From assembly GCA_910575495.1 (NCBI GenBank), contig CAJTFS010000006.1, positions 1-64,000 of the forward strand: 64,000 bases of DNA, read 5' to 3'. The stretch comes from Bacteroidales bacterium. Its GTDB lineage: Bacteria > Bacteroidota > Bacteroidia > Bacteroidales > Rikenellaceae. The notes beneath the pieces were generated by a model. The model had not been told where the DNA came from and searched no databases. It saw only the letters and a program-made list of their open reading frames with translations. Shown in pieces: positions 55,078 through 64,000 of the stretch. How positions within the stretch are numbered: position 1 is the first letter of the stretch; each line of letters begins with the position of its first letter. The translations under genes were made by a program, and so were the position numbers.

Positions 55078-56808
55078 TTACCGATAGAACGTTCCCCGCC
55101 ACCGCGCCGTGTTGCCGGCGCCGTCGCGGACGTTGAGTTCTACGGTGTGGGTGCTGCGGGTGGCCGGCAGGTCGAAAACATGAACCAGGCGGCCGGTCAT
55201 GGGGTAGCGGTCGCACGGAGTCCATCGGCCGTCGATCAGAAGCGTGTAGGAGGCGATGCCCGAGAAGTTGTCGGCTGCGGTGAAACTCAGCGAGGCGCTT
55301 TGCGACAGGTCGGCGCCCCGGTCGAACCGGGCTGTGATGCGCGGGGGCACGGTGTCGGCCACGATGAAGAGCGGATCGACGGTGTAGGTTGACGCCGTGA
55401 CGGCTCCCTCCTTCCACGAGCCGCCCACGTAGGCGGCGGAGCCTTTGGCTGTGCGGCGGGCAAGGCGTGCGTGCGGCCGCAGGCGGATGGGGATGTCGGC
55501 CCGGACGGAGACCGTCATGGTGCGGCGCAGCGGCGTGGCATCGGGCAGCACCTTGTAGGCGGGCGAGAGCGCCACGATGCCCGTGTCGGTTCGGGGTGCT
55601 GCGACTTGTGCCGGACGGCAGCCGACGGCTTCGTGGAGCGCACCGGCCGGAATCCGGGCTGTCATGCGGTCGCCGACGCGGAGCGTTGCGGCAGCGGTGG
55701 GGCGCACGACTTCGGCCAGGCTGTCGATCTCGCCGCGGAACTCGCCGTCGCGGCCGCAGATGTCGAATTCGAGGTTCGAGCAGTTGCCGCTGTCGTCTTC
55801 GGCCTCGATGCGAATGCGGTGCGTCTCGCCGGGCAGCGTGCGGACGATGCCGCGGTCGGCCATGAGCGGATAGAAGCGGTCGGGCGTGCCGACGGGCTGC
55901 GCCAGGCGGATGGCTTCGGTGCGCACGGAGAGTTGCAGCGGGTAGTAGCTCACGGCGTCGCAATAGCGGTTCTGGTCGAAGGTGAAGCCGTCCATACGGT
56001 ATTCGAAATAGGGTTCGTCGTCGAGCCATGCCGTCAGGCGCCAGATGCCGAAGCGGTTCTGCACGCCGTTGCGGCGGTCGGTGACTTCGATCACGAAGTA
56101 TCCCTTGCGCCCCACCTCCACGGGGGCGTTGTGCGAAAGCCGGTAGCGGTGTGCGTCGAGCCGTACGGTGCTGCGGCTCGCTCCCTCGCGCCGGGCGCAG
56201 ATGCCGTTGGGCAGGGTGTCGATTTCGATGTAGTGGACGGCGACGATCTGCGGCGGCAGCGAGTCGGCCGGGCGGATGATCCCCTCGCGCACGATGTTGT
56301 AGAGCTGCTGCGTGCGGGTGTCGCGGATTTCGAAATGCAGATGCGGACCCGACGACGAGCCGCTGTTGCCCGAGTAGCCGATCACGTCGCCCTGCCGCAC
56401 GGGCCAGGTGCCGGGGCCGAAGAAGAGGTTGACGCTGTTTTTCTGTTGGGCGCGCCGTTCGCGGGCCACGTGGCGTTCGATGTCGTCGCGGAAACGCTGC
56501 AGATGGCCGTAGACGGCCGTCGTGCCGTTGCGCAGCGTGAGGTAGATGGCGCGTCCGTAGCCGCCCGGCGAGACGGCGATGCGCGAGACGTAGCCGTCGG
56601 CCACGGCGACCAGCGGCTTGCCCTCGACCCCTCCGGTGCGGATGTCGACGCCCGAATGGAAGTGTCCCGGGCGCATCTCGCCGAAGTTGGAGGAGCAGGT
56701 GCCGTCGACGCCGCGAATGGGGTAGACGTAGTCGGCAGGATCGAGCGTCTGAGCCTGCGTGCCGGCCGCCAGGGCCGTAAGGAGAAGGGTGGTCAGAATT
56801 CGTCGCAT
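55078..56808 (-). CDS. M23-family metallopeptidase
   Basis: A 576-residue secreted protein (signal peptide ends AAGTQAQ). The peptidase domain is N-terminal (about 28-165): first zinc-ligand motif HSGVDI (H51, D55) and HLHFE (H156, H158), so it should be an active peptidoglycan endopeptidase. The remaining 400 residues are beta-rich with Ig-like stretches, ending DGAGNTARWRGTFYR, and may position the enzyme at the wall. The start overlaps recX by 16 bp, making it the last gene of the minus-strand aroA-aroC-prmC-recX unit. Confidence 0.9.
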   Translation of the reverse strand: MRRILTTLLLTALAAGTQAQTLDPADYVYPIRGVDGTCSSNFGEMRPGHFHSGVDIRTGGVEGKPLVAVADGYVSRIAVSPGGYGRAIYLTLRNGTTAVYGHLQRFRDDIERHVARERRAQQKNSVNLFFGPGTWPVRQGDVIGYSGNSGSSSGPHLHFEIRDTRTQQLYNIVREGIIRPADSLPPQIVAVHYIEIDTLPNGICARREGASRSTVRLDAHRYRLSHNAPVEVGRKGYFVIEVTDRRNGVQNRFGIWRLTAWLDDEPYFEYRMDGFTFDQNRYCDAVSYYPLQLSVRTEAIRLAQPVGTPDRFYPLMADRGIVRTLPGETHRIRIEAEDDSGNCSNLEFDICGRDGEFRGEIDSLAEVVRPTAAATLRVGDRMTARIPAGALHEAVGCRPAQVAAPRTDTGIVALSPAYKVLPDATPLRRTMTVSVRADIPIRLRPHARLARRTAKGSAAYVGGSWKEGAVTASTYTVDPLFIVADTVPPRITARFDRGADLSQSASLSFTAADNFSGIASYTLLIDGRWTPCDRYPMTGRLVHVFDLPATRSTHTVELNVRDGAGNTARWRGTFYR

Positions 56809-57308
56809 GGGTCGGTGTCGGCCACCATTGAGGCGACCGTTTCGTGTACGGTTTCGTAATCGTAGCCGAGTGCGAGTCCGTAGCGTATGAGTTTGTTTTT
56901 CAGTTCGTAGCGTGTCGAGTAGCGGATCGTGCGGGCTTTGCGTTCTAACTGCGTGCGCAGCCGGTCGCCCATGCCCGTGCGGTCGGTTTCGCCGAGCGCC
57001 GCTTCGATGTTTTCCTTGGCGATGCCTTTGCGTTGCAGCGCCGCGCGGATTTTGTATTCGCCCCAGCCGCTCAGCCGCATCTTCTCGCGCACGAAAGCCC
57101 CGGCGTAGCGCGCATCGTCGATGAAGCGGTCGTGCACCAGCCGGTCCAGCACTTCGGCGGCGGCGCGGTCGTCCAGCCCCCAGCCGCGCATGAGCCGCCG
57201 GGCGTCGCTCTCCGACTTTTCGGCGCGGGCGCAGAGCCGCATCAGCTGGGCCAGGGCCTGCTCGGGCGTCTTGGTGCGCGCGGGCTTTTTGGGGCCGGCG
57301 GGGTTCAT
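56793..57308 (-). CDS. recX: Regulatory protein RecX
   Basis: A 171-residue helical protein of the RecX family, modulators of RecA filaments: YDARRLMRGWG-like ARRLMRGWGLDD, FIDDARYAGAFVREKMRLSG and KNKLIRYGLALGYDYETV are the three-helix repeats. The ATG at 57306-57308 overlaps the prmC stop as ATGA; an ATG five codons upstream is the alternative. Confidence 0.88.
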   Translation of the reverse strand: MNPAGPKKPARTKTPEQALAQLMRLCARAEKSESDARRLMRGWGLDDRAAAEVLDRLVHDRFIDDARYAGAFVREKMRLSGWGEYKIRAALQRKGIAKENIEAALGETDRTGMGDRLRTQLERKARTIRYSTRYELKNKLIRYGLALGYDYETVHETVASMVADTDPCDEF

Positions 57309-58147
57309 CTCAGTCGGGCGCATAGCATGCGGGGTTTGCCGTTGATGTCTTCGCGCAGGCGGAGCGTATCGTAGCCTTCGCCGGAGAGCATCCCGGGCAG
57401 GGCGTCGCCTGCCAGGTGGTAGATTTCGAAGTAGAGTTTCCCGCCCGGTGCCAGCATCCGCCTCCCGGCCCGGGCAATGGCCCGATAGAAGAGCAGCGGG
57501 TCGTCGTCGGGTACGAAGAGCGCTTCGGCCGGTTCGTGGTCGCGGACGTTGGGGTGCATGGCGGCCCTGTCGGGCAGGGGAACGTAGGGCGGATTGGAGA
57601 CCAGCAGGTCGAACCGCTCGGGAAAGCGGTCGGCCAGGTCGGTCAGAGCGTCGGCCCGGCGCAGGGTGACCCGGGCGCCCAGCGCGCGGCAGTTGCCGTC
57701 GGCCGTCTCCAGCGCCCGTTCCGAAAGATCGGCGGCGTAGAGTTCGGCGCCGGGGAGTTCGAGGGCCAGCGTGGCGGCGATGCAGCCGCTGCCGGTGCCG
57801 ACGTCCAGTATGCGGCGGGCCTGCGGTTCGTCGGCGACGATCCAGGCGACCAGTTCTTCGGTTTCGGGCCGCGGAATGAGCACCCCCTCGCGTACGGCGA
57901 AGCGGCGCCCGAAGAAGTCGGCCGAGCCGGTGACATATTGTACGGGGCAGCCCGCCGCCAGCCGGGCGAGGTCTTCTTCGAAGCCGTCGATGGCGAGCGG
58001 CGCATCGGGATCGGCCAGCAGGGCCGAAACGGGGAGCTGCGCCGCTTCCGAAATATAGAAACGGGCGATGCTGCGGGCTTCGCGCGGGTCGTAGAGCGGC
58101 CCGAGCGTGGCGGCGATGCGGTCGAGTATGTTGCGGCGCGTGGTCAT
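57305..58147 (-). CDS. prmC: Peptide chain release factor N5-glutamine methyltransferase
   Basis: A 280-residue SAM-dependent enzyme methylating the GGQ glutamine of release factors. GTGSGCIA is the SAM-binding loop and NPPYVP the substrate-glutamine motif; LIPRPETEELV precedes them. ATGA overlaps at both ends (aroC and recX). Confidence 0.93.
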   Translation of the reverse strand: MTTRRNILDRIAATLGPLYDPREARSIARFYISEAAQLPVSALLADPDAPLAIDGFEEDLARLAAGCPVQYVTGSADFFGRRFAVREGVLIPRPETEELVAWIVADEPQARRILDVGTGSGCIAATLALELPGAELYAADLSERALETADGNCRALGARVTLRRADALTDLADRFPERFDLLVSNPPYVPLPDRAAMHPNVRDHEPAEALFVPDDDPLLFYRAIARAGRRMLAPGGKLYFEIYHLAGDALPGMLSGEGYDTLRLREDINGKPRMLCARLR

Positions 58148-59115
58148 GGTTTCATCAGGTCGGCCAGGACGATCGCCACGGCGGCTTCGACGGCCACGGC
58201 ACCGCGCAGCGCGATGCAGACGTCATGGCGGCCTCCGACCGTGAAAGATTCGACGCGGCCGGTCGTGCGGTCGAAGCTCCGTTGTTCGCGGGCGATGCTG
58301 GCCGTGGGCTTGAATGCGGTGCGGACGACCAGCGGGTTGCCGTTGGTCAGTCCGCCGACGATGCCGCCCGCGTGGTTGGTGGCGGTGCGGCCCGCAGCAT
58401 CGAGCAGCGGGTCGTTGTGTTCGGAGCCGCGCATGCGGGCGGCGGCGAATCCGCTGCCGAACTCCACTCCCTTGATGCCCGGTACGGCGAACAGCAGGTG
58501 GGCGATGCGGCTTTCGACCGAGTCGAAGAACGGTTCGCCCCAACCCATGGGCAGGCCCTCGACGCGGCATTCGACCACTCCGCCGACCGAGTCGCCCTCG
58601 TCGGCCGCTGTGCGCAGCACGTCGTTGAAACGGGTGCTGTCGCTGCATCCTCCGATTTGGGTGACGGCCGTGGTGAAGCCGATCTCCGCAGGCAGCATCT
58701 TTTTGGCGACGACGCCTGCGGCGACGAGCGCCAGCGTAAGCCGGCCCGAGAAGTGGCCGCCGCCGCGCGGATCGTTGAAGCCGTCGAAGCGTTCGCGGGC
58801 CGTCCGGTCGGAATGCGAGGGGCGGTCGGGCAGGTCGGCATAGTCTTGCGAACGGGTGTTCTCGTTGGCGAAGACGATGGCGAGCGGCGCTCCGGTCGTA
58901 TAGCCCCGATAAACGCCCGATACAAGTTGCGGCGCGTCGGTTTCGCGGCGCGGCGTGGTTCCGGGCGCACCGGCCCGCCGGCGGGCCAGATCGACGGCGA
59001 AATCCTCCTCCGAAAGCGGCATGCCGGCAGGCACGCCGTCGAGCACCAGACCGATCTGCGGCCCGTGCGACTCGCCCCACAGGGCGATGCGGAAATGCTC
59101 TCCGAAGCGGTTCAT
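58144..59115 (-). CDS. aroC: Chorismate synthase
   Basis: A 323-residue FMN-dependent enzyme, last step of the shikimate pathway. GESHGPQIG, the ENTRSQDY segment, FNDPRGGGHFSGR and NHAGGIVGGLTNGNP are family signatures. The ATG at 59113-59115 overlaps the aroA stop. Slightly shorter than the usual 350-360 residues, without a visible gap in the core motifs. Confidence 0.94.
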   Translation of the reverse strand: MNRFGEHFRIALWGESHGPQIGLVLDGVPAGMPLSEEDFAVDLARRRAGAPGTTPRRETDAPQLVSGVYRGYTTGAPLAIVFANENTRSQDYADLPDRPSHSDRTARERFDGFNDPRGGGHFSGRLTLALVAAGVVAKKMLPAEIGFTTAVTQIGGCSDSTRFNDVLRTAADEGDSVGGVVECRVEGLPMGWGEPFFDSVESRIAHLLFAVPGIKGVEFGSGFAAARMRGSEHNDPLLDAAGRTATNHAGGIVGGLTNGNPLVVRTAFKPTASIAREQRSFDRTTGRVESFTVGGRHDVCIALRGAVAVEAAVAIVLADLMKP

Positions 59116-60356
59116 AGGCAGATATGCTGAAGGTCGCGGAAAAAATCGGGATAACTTTTGGCTACGCATTCGGCGCCTTCGATCGTGATGGGCCCGTCGG
59201 CACGCAGAGCGGCGACGGCCAGCGACATGGCCATGCGGTGGTCGCCGTGGCTGCTGACGACGGCAGGGCGGACAGCGCCGCCGCGGATGCGCATGACGTT
59301 CTCCTCCGAAAGGTCGACCTCGATGCCCAGCTTGCCGTACTCCTCGCGGATGGCTTCGGCCCGGTTGCTTTCCTTGTGGACAAGCCGCGATGTGCCGTGC
59401 AGGACGCTGACACCCTCGGCCGCGGCAGCCAGGGCGGCGAGCGCGGGGAAGAGGTCGGGGCAGTGGGTGGCGTCGAACTCGAAAGCCCGCAACTCCCTGC
59501 GGGCCGCCGTGACGGAGCGGGGTTCGTCGATGACCGACGCTCCGGCCCGTACGAGAGCCTGGCAGACGACCGTGTCGGCCTGCCGCGAGAGCACCGAGAC
59601 GTTGCGGACGGTCACCTCGCCGGCCGTGGCGCCCGCCACCAGGAGCATGGCCGCGGCGCTCCAGTCGCCTTCGATGGCGAAGTCGGTGCCGCGGTAGCGC
59701 TGCCCGCCGGGGATATAGAATTCGGTGTAGTCGTTGTGGCATATCTCCACGCCGAAGCGGGCGGCCGTGTCGACGGTCATGTCGAGGTAGGGCGTCGAGA
59801 CGGCATCGCGGACGCGGAGCGTGGTGTCTTCGGCGGCAAGGGGCAGCGCGAGCAGCAGTCCGGTGACGAATTGCGACGAGACGCTGCCGTCGACTTCGGC
59901 CGTGCCGCCGCGCAAAGGTCCGCACACTTCGAACGGCAGGCGCCCGTCGCAGTCGACGGCCCGGGCGCCCAATTGCCGCAGCGGATCGGTCATCATGGCC
60001 ATGGGGCGCTGCATGAGCGACTTTTCGCCTTCGATGCGGAGCGTCTCGTGCCACAGGGCCGCAAGGGGCGTGAAAAGCCGTGCGGCAAGGCCCGATTCGC
60101 CGACGCGGAGCACGCCGCCGCGGGGACGGAGTCCGCCGCGGACGGAGAGCGTATGTTCGTCGATGCGCTCCACGCCGGCTCCCAGCGCCTCGATGCAGCG
60201 CAGGGCCGAGCGGGTGTCGTCGCAGAATTCGACGTTGTGCAGCATCGAAGTCTCCTCCGAAAGGAGCGATGCCGCCAGGGCGCGCTGGGCGTAACTCTTC
60301 GAACAGGGGGGCGTCAGCGCGCCTGCGACGCGCCCCGGAGGCAAGGTGATGTCCAT
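59112..60356 (-). CDS. aroA: 3-phosphoshikimate 1-carboxyvinyltransferase (EPSP synthase)
   Basis: A 414-residue enzyme joining PEP to shikimate-3-phosphate. SKSYAQRALAAS at about 19-30, the GESGLAARLF loop, the LMQRPMAMM segment and the C-terminal KESNRAEAI and SHGDHRMAMSLAV motifs are present. First gene of the overlapping minus-strand operon aroA-aroC-prmC-recX-M23. Confidence 0.93.
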   Translation of the reverse strand: MDITLPPGRVAGALTPPCSKSYAQRALAASLLSEETSMLHNVEFCDDTRSALRCIEALGAGVERIDEHTLSVRGGLRPRGGVLRVGESGLAARLFTPLAALWHETLRIEGEKSLMQRPMAMMTDPLRQLGARAVDCDGRLPFEVCGPLRGGTAEVDGSVSSQFVTGLLLALPLAAEDTTLRVRDAVSTPYLDMTVDTAARFGVEICHNDYTEFYIPGGQRYRGTDFAIEGDWSAAAMLLVAGATAGEVTVRNVSVLSRQADTVVCQALVRAGASVIDEPRSVTAARRELRAFEFDATHCPDLFPALAALAAAAEGVSVLHGTSRLVHKESNRAEAIREEYGKLGIEVDLSEENVMRIRGGAVRPAVVSSHGDHRMAMSLAVAALRADGPITIEGAECVAKSYPDFFRDLQHICL

Positions 60357-60382
60357 TTTTCCGAATTAAGAATCAAGAGATG

Positions 60383-60505
60383 GAAAATGAAGAATCGGGT
60401 CTCCTGTTTGTGCCGTTCCGCATGCCGGCGAAGATTCGTTGCCGGAGCGGGCGGACCGGACGCGACCTGACCGGAACGGCCGCCGGTCCCGGATTCTTCA
60501 TTTTC
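60383..60505. repeat. Long inverted repeat at the lptB 3' end
   Basis: GAAAATGAAGAATCGGG at 60383-60399 is complementary to 60488-60505 except for one extra base. The right arm covers two bases of the lptB stop codon. The arms are about 90 bp apart; it could terminate lptB transcripts or be a repeat relic. Confidence 0.55.
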
Positions 60506-61292
60506 ATTGCTCCCGCCCTCCGCGGTTCTTCATCTCCTGCGTGATGCGGTGGCTGCGCTTGAGTTCGAAGTTCTGACCCAGGTAGACCTTGCGCACCAGC
60601 GGGTCGGCGGCCAGCTCCTCGGCCGATCCGGTCTTCAGAATCTTGCCCTCGTAGAGCAGGTAGGTGCGGTCGGTGATGGCCAGCGTCTCGTCGACGTTGT
60701 GGTCGGTGATGATGACGCCGATGTTCTTGTGCTTGAGCGTCGCCACGATCGACTGGATGTCCTCCACGGCGATGGGGTCGACGCCGGCGAAAGGCTCGTC
60801 CAGCAGGATGAACGCCGGGTTGATGGCCACGGCGCGGGCGATCTCCGTGCGGCGGCGTTCGCCGCCCGAAAGCTGGATGCCCAGACTCCGGCGCACCTTC
60901 TGGAGCCGGAACTCCTCGATCAGCGCCTCGACGCGCTGGTTCTGGTACTCCTTGGTGTATTCGGTCATTTCGAGCACCGCGCGGATGTTCTCCTCGACCG
61001 TCAGCCGGCGGAACACCGACGCTTCCTGCGCCAGGTAGCCCACGCCCAGCTGGGCGCGGCGGTAGACGGGCAGCGACGTGAGCTCGGAGACCTCCTTTTC
61101 GTCGTTCTCCAGAAAGATGCGCCCTTCGTTGGGCTTGATGAGACCCACGATCATGTAGAACGTGGTGGTCTTGCCGGCTCCGTTGGGGCCCAGCAGACCG
61201 ACGATTTCGCCCTGGTTGACGTCGATGGATACGTGGTCGACCACGGTGCGCGACTTGTATTTCTTTACGAGTTCGCTGGTGTAGAGACGCAT
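60504..61292 (-). CDS. lptB: LPS export ABC transporter ATP-binding protein LptB
   Basis: A 262-residue ATPase driving LPS extraction from the inner membrane. Walker A GPNGAGKT (35-42), signature LSGGERRR, Walker [14 protein letters not shown] and H-loop ITDHNV, with the LptB-type [19 protein letters not shown]. The ATG at 61290-61292 gives the normal length; a long upstream frame lies antisense to recQ and is rejected. LptF/G/C/A are not in this window. Confidence 0.94.
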   Translation of the reverse strand: MRLYTSELVKKYKSRTVVDHVSIDVNQGEIVGLLGPNGAGKTTTFYMIVGLIKPNEGRIFLENDEKEVSELTSLPVYRRAQLGVGYLAQEASVFRRLTVEENIRAVLEMTEYTKEYQNQRVEALIEEFRLQKVRRSLGIQLSGGERRRTEIARAVAINPAFILLDEPFAGVDPIAVEDIQSIVATLKHKNIGVIITDHNVDETLAITDRTYLLYEGKILKTGSAEELAADPLVRKVYLGQNFELKRSHRITQEMKNRGGREQ

Positions 61293-61640
61293 AGGAGTCC
61301 TGAACTGAGTTATACGTTGTGCGGTCGGCCGTCGTCCCGCAGGGTCCCTGACGCTGCGGCGGGCTTTCGGCGGGCCGGCGTGCGGATCGGGGCTGCGGAC
61401 ATTTTCCCTGCCTGGCGCTCGTTGCGCACGGTTTCTTCGAAATTGATCGTGCGCGCGCTGTTTTTCGGCGGCAGCGGCTCCCGAAAGAGCCGCGAGTGCC
61501 GCCCGGATGCGCGGCGGAAACGGTTCCGGCGGCCTTCGGCGGGAAAATCCTTCCGATTTTTCGACAAAGTTATGTTTTTTTCCGAAAATCTTTTTATCTT
61601 TACATTGGATTTTAGGATTTATAAGTACAGATACGGCGAA
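61293..61640. other. Divergent promoter region of lptB and recQ
   Basis: About 350 bp. GC-rich and featureless near lptB, AT-rich near recQ, with TATCTTTA at 61595-61602 as the likely recQ -7 box. Confidence 0.5.
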
Positions 61641-63833
61641 ATGAAACAGTTCGACTCTTCCCTGCTCCATGGAAAACTGAAGGAATACTTCGGTTTCACC
61701 TCGTTCAAGGGCAACCAGGAGGCGGTGATCCGCAATGTGCTGGAGGGCAAGGATACGTTCGTGCTGATGCCCACGGGCGGCGGCAAGTCGCTCTGCTACC
61801 AGCTGCCGGCCCTTCTGATGGAGGGTGTGGCCATCGTCATCTCGCCGCTGATCGCCCTGATGAAGAACCAGGTCGACTCGATGCGCACCTTCTCGGCCGA
61901 GTCGGGCATCGCCCACTTCCTCAATTCGTCGTTGAACAAGACCGCCGTGCAGCAGGTGCGTTCCGACGTGCTGGAGGGCAAGACCAAGCTGCTCTACTTC
62001 GCTCCCGAGTCGCTCACGAAGGAGGACAACGTCGCGTTCCTGCGCAAGATCAAGATTTCGTTCTACGCCATCGACGAGGCGCACTGCATCTCGGAGTGGG
62101 GCCACGACTTCCGCCCCGAATACCGGCGCATCCGTCCGATCATCAACGAGATAGGCGATGCTCCGCTCATCGCCCTCACCGCCACCGCCACCCCCAAGGT
62201 GCAGATGGACATCCAGAAGAACCTGGGCATGTCCGACGCCGCGGTCTTCAAATCGTCGTTCAACCGGGCCAACCTTTATTATGAGATCCGGCCCAAGCAC
62301 GACGTCGACCGCGAGATCATCCGTTTCATCAAGCAGCACGACACCAAGAGCGGCATCATCTACTGTCTGAGCCGCAAGAAGGTCGAGGAGCTCACCGAGC
62401 TGCTGATCGCCAACGGCATCAAGGCCCGGGCCTACCATGCCGGCATGGATGCCGCTACGCGCGCCGGCAACCAGGACGATTTCCTCATGGAGCGCGTCGA
62501 CGTCATCGTGGCGACCATCGCTTTCGGCATGGGCATCGACAAGCCCGACGTGCGCTACGTCATCCACTACGACATTCCCAAGTCGCTGGAGGGCTACTAC
62601 CAGGAGACGGGCCGCGCCGGCCGCGACGGCGGCGAGGGCCATTGCCTTACGTTCTATAGTTACAAGGACATCCAGAAGCTCGAGAAGTTCATGCAGGGCA
62701 AGCCCGTCGCCGAACAGGAGATCGGCAAGCTGCTGCTGCTGGAGACGGTCTCCTATGCCGAAAGCTCGATGTGCCGCCGCAAGACGCTGCTCCACTACTT
62801 CGGCGAGGAGTATGCCGAGGAGAACTGCGGCAGCTGCGACAACTGCCGCAATCCCAAGCCGCAGGTCGATGCCAAGGCGGCGCTCAAGACCGTGCTCGAA
62901 GCGCTGAGCGACATAGGCGACAAGTTCAAGTCCGACTACCTGGTGGCGGTGCTCACCGGCAAGAATACAGCCTTGATCAAGAGCTACGGCCACAACAAGT
63001 CGAAGTGGTTCGGGGCCGGCGAAGGCCACGACGTCCGTTTCTGGGGCGCCGTCATCCGCCAGGCGCTGATCCTCGGGCTGATCGACAAGAACATCGAGAA
63101 CTACGGGCTGATTTCGATCAACGCCAAGGGCGAGGAGTATATCACCCGGCCGTTCCCCGTGAGCGTGACCCTCGACCACGACTACGACCAGGAGGAGAAG
63201 GAGGCCGAAGCCGAGGTGCCGATGGGCAAGGGCGGTGCGGCCGACGAGGAGCTTTTCCTGATGCTCAAGGACCTGCGCAAGAAGGTGGCCAAGAAGCACG
63301 ACCTGCCGCCTTTCGTCATCTTCCAGGACCCCTCGCTCGAAGACATGGCCGTGCAGTATCCGGTCTCCATCGAGGAGATGCAGAACATAACCGGCGTGGG
63401 TGTGGGCAAGGCCCGCAAGTTCGGCGAGGAGTTCGTGCGGCTCATCAAGGCCTACGTCGAGGAGAAGGAGATCATCCGGCCGCAGGACATGGTCGTCAAG
63501 GGTGTGGCCAGCAAGTCGGGCAACAAGATCTTCATCATCCAGTCGATCGACCGCAAGATGGATTTCGAGGACATCGCCCGGGCGCGCGATCTCGACTTCG
63601 ACGAACTGCTGACCGAGATCGAGGGCATCGTCAATTCGGGTACGCGTCTCGACATTTCCTATTATATACGCGACTTCATGGACGAGGACAAGGCCGACGA
63701 CATCTACCTTTACTTCAAGGAGGATGCCGAGAGCGATTCGCTCGACGCGGCCCTCGAGGAGCTCGGTTCGGACTACTCCGAGGAGGAGATCCGCCTGGTG
63801 CGCATCAAGTTCATGTGCGAGCAGGGGAATTAG
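61641..63833 (+). CDS. recQ: ATP-dependent DNA helicase RecQ
   Basis: A 730-residue helicase. Walker A MPTGGGKS (43-50), [15 protein letters not shown] (145-159), helicase C domain with [10 protein letters not shown], zinc site (SMCRR, then ENCGSCDNC), RQC winged helix and an HRDC domain ([26 protein letters not shown]). A further helical domain closes the protein. The ATG at 61641 starts the conserved N terminus; upstream extension is antisense to lptB. It unwinds recombination and repair intermediates. Confidence 0.95.
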   Translation: MKQFDSSLLHGKLKEYFGFTSFKGNQEAVIRNVLEGKDTFVLMPTGGGKSLCYQLPALLMEGVAIVISPLIALMKNQVDSMRTFSAESGIAHFLNSSLNKTAVQQVRSDVLEGKTKLLYFAPESLTKEDNVAFLRKIKISFYAIDEAHCISEWGHDFRPEYRRIRPIINEIGDAPLIALTATATPKVQMDIQKNLGMSDAAVFKSSFNRANLYYEIRPKHDVDREIIRFIKQHDTKSGIIYCLSRKKVEELTELLIANGIKARAYHAGMDAATRAGNQDDFLMERVDVIVATIAFGMGIDKPDVRYVIHYDIPKSLEGYYQETGRAGRDGGEGHCLTFYSYKDIQKLEKFMQGKPVAEQEIGKLLLLETVSYAESSMCRRKTLLHYFGEEYAEENCGSCDNCRNPKPQVDAKAALKTVLEALSDIGDKFKSDYLVAVLTGKNTALIKSYGHNKSKWFGAGEGHDVRFWGAVIRQALILGLIDKNIENYGLISINAKGEEYITRPFPVSVTLDHDYDQEEKEAEAEVPMGKGGAADEELFLMLKDLRKKVAKKHDLPPFVIFQDPSLEDMAVQYPVSIEEMQNITGVGVGKARKFGEEFVRLIKAYVEEKEIIRPQDMVVKGVASKSGNKIFIIQSIDRKMDFEDIARARDLDFDELLTEIEGIVNSGTRLDISYYIRDFMDEDKADDIYLYFKEDAESDSLDAALEELGSDYSEEEIRLVRIKFMCEQGN

Positions 63834-64000
63834 AAACGCCCGGTTGCGGCTTCATGATCCGCCTTGTCCGTGCGAAGGCCGTGCGCTGCCTGCCGTTCGG
63901 GGATGCCGTGCGGCGAAGACCGGCCGCTTCGGGCCTTGAGCCGGAGTCGGCGGGGAGAGTCGGGCAGGCGGAGGTTTGCCGCCCGTGAGCATGATCCGGA
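63834..64000. other. Right edge, nothing recognised
   Basis: 167 bp after recQ; a short open frame from 63854 looks like GC-rich noise and no terminator or promoter is clear. Confidence 0.4.

Noticed and set aside
55471..56859. 462-codon plus-strand frame antisense to the M23 peptidase
   Set aside because: A shadow of the peptidase gene without motifs; the minus frame has clear zinc-binding motifs.
61293..63299. Long upstream extension of lptB on the minus strand
   Set aside because: It runs antisense through recQ; the ABC domain begins normally at 61292.

Overview
The window is a Bacteroidales chromosome segment, most likely from an Alistipes-like Rikenellaceae (the genus is inference). 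The phylum-level evidence is strong: promoters of the Bacteroidetes type (TTTG, about 20 nt, TAnnTTTG), surface lipoproteins with acidic residues straight after the lipobox Cys, a BtuG/DUF4465-type vitamin B12 locus, an RteC-family protein, an Rnf complex and HU-CCDC81-type proteins. From about 14 kb onward the DNA is GC-rich (roughly 60%). The first 14 kb is visibly more AT-rich and looks like an accessory segment.

Region 1 (1-14 kb, mostly minus strand). An rteC-like gene, known from conjugative transposons of the CTnDOT family, lies at the left edge. Next to it is a long minus-strand corrinoid-uptake operon headed by a cobalamin riboswitch (about 12.88-13.05 kb). Order of transcription: DUF4465 (BtuH-like) surface lipoprotein, BtuG-like DUF5074 propeller lipoprotein, a PKD-like surface lipoprotein, a repeat-rich L-domain-like surface lipoprotein, a BtuB-like TonB-dependent receptor, then BtuF-, BtuC- and BtuD-like ABC transporter parts. 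A terminator hairpin separates the receptor from the ABC genes. Beyond the riboswitch lies a truncated, frameshifted DinD/BRO-like pseudogene.

Region 2 (14-34 kb, core genome). Arginine decarboxylase (minus); a plus-strand cluster of HU-CCDC81 protein, sigma-54 activator, LptE, a TPR-like protein, SecG and a PH-domain protein; diadenylate cyclase CdaA and an OmpH/Skp-like lipoprotein (both minus); RuvA; NadE with a degenerate glutaminase domain; RseC and RnfBCDGEA; Hpt, QueE and a DivIC/FtsB-like protein; ThiL (minus).

Region 3 (34-50 kb). Trigger factor, ClpP-ClpX, transketolase, glycyl-tRNA synthetase, RuvX and peptide deformylase on plus; a beta-barrel protein and pyruvate phosphate dikinase on minus. 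The spacers here are rich in repeats: a 73-bp tandem repeat carrying promoter boxes before tkt, a minisatellite containing duplicated copies of the tkt 3' end, and the first two of three homologous fragments encoding FISUMP/C-type-lectin-like C termini.

Region 4 (50-64 kb, mostly minus). An XRE regulator with a catalytically degenerate endonuclease/exonuclease/phosphatase-fold protein, the third FISUMP-like fragment, mnmA-rimM and rpsP, tRNA-Arg(UCU), a tightly overlapping aroA-aroC-prmC-recX-M23 peptidase operon, lptB (minus) and recQ (plus).

The most unusual content is in the spacers: orphan FISUMP/DGR-like variable-region cassettes, an interspersed repeat that carries a complete promoter, a hairpin element with compensatory stem changes, GC-rich palindromic repeats and the tkt 3'-end duplications. 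No transposase, integrase, CRISPR array or reverse transcriptase was seen.
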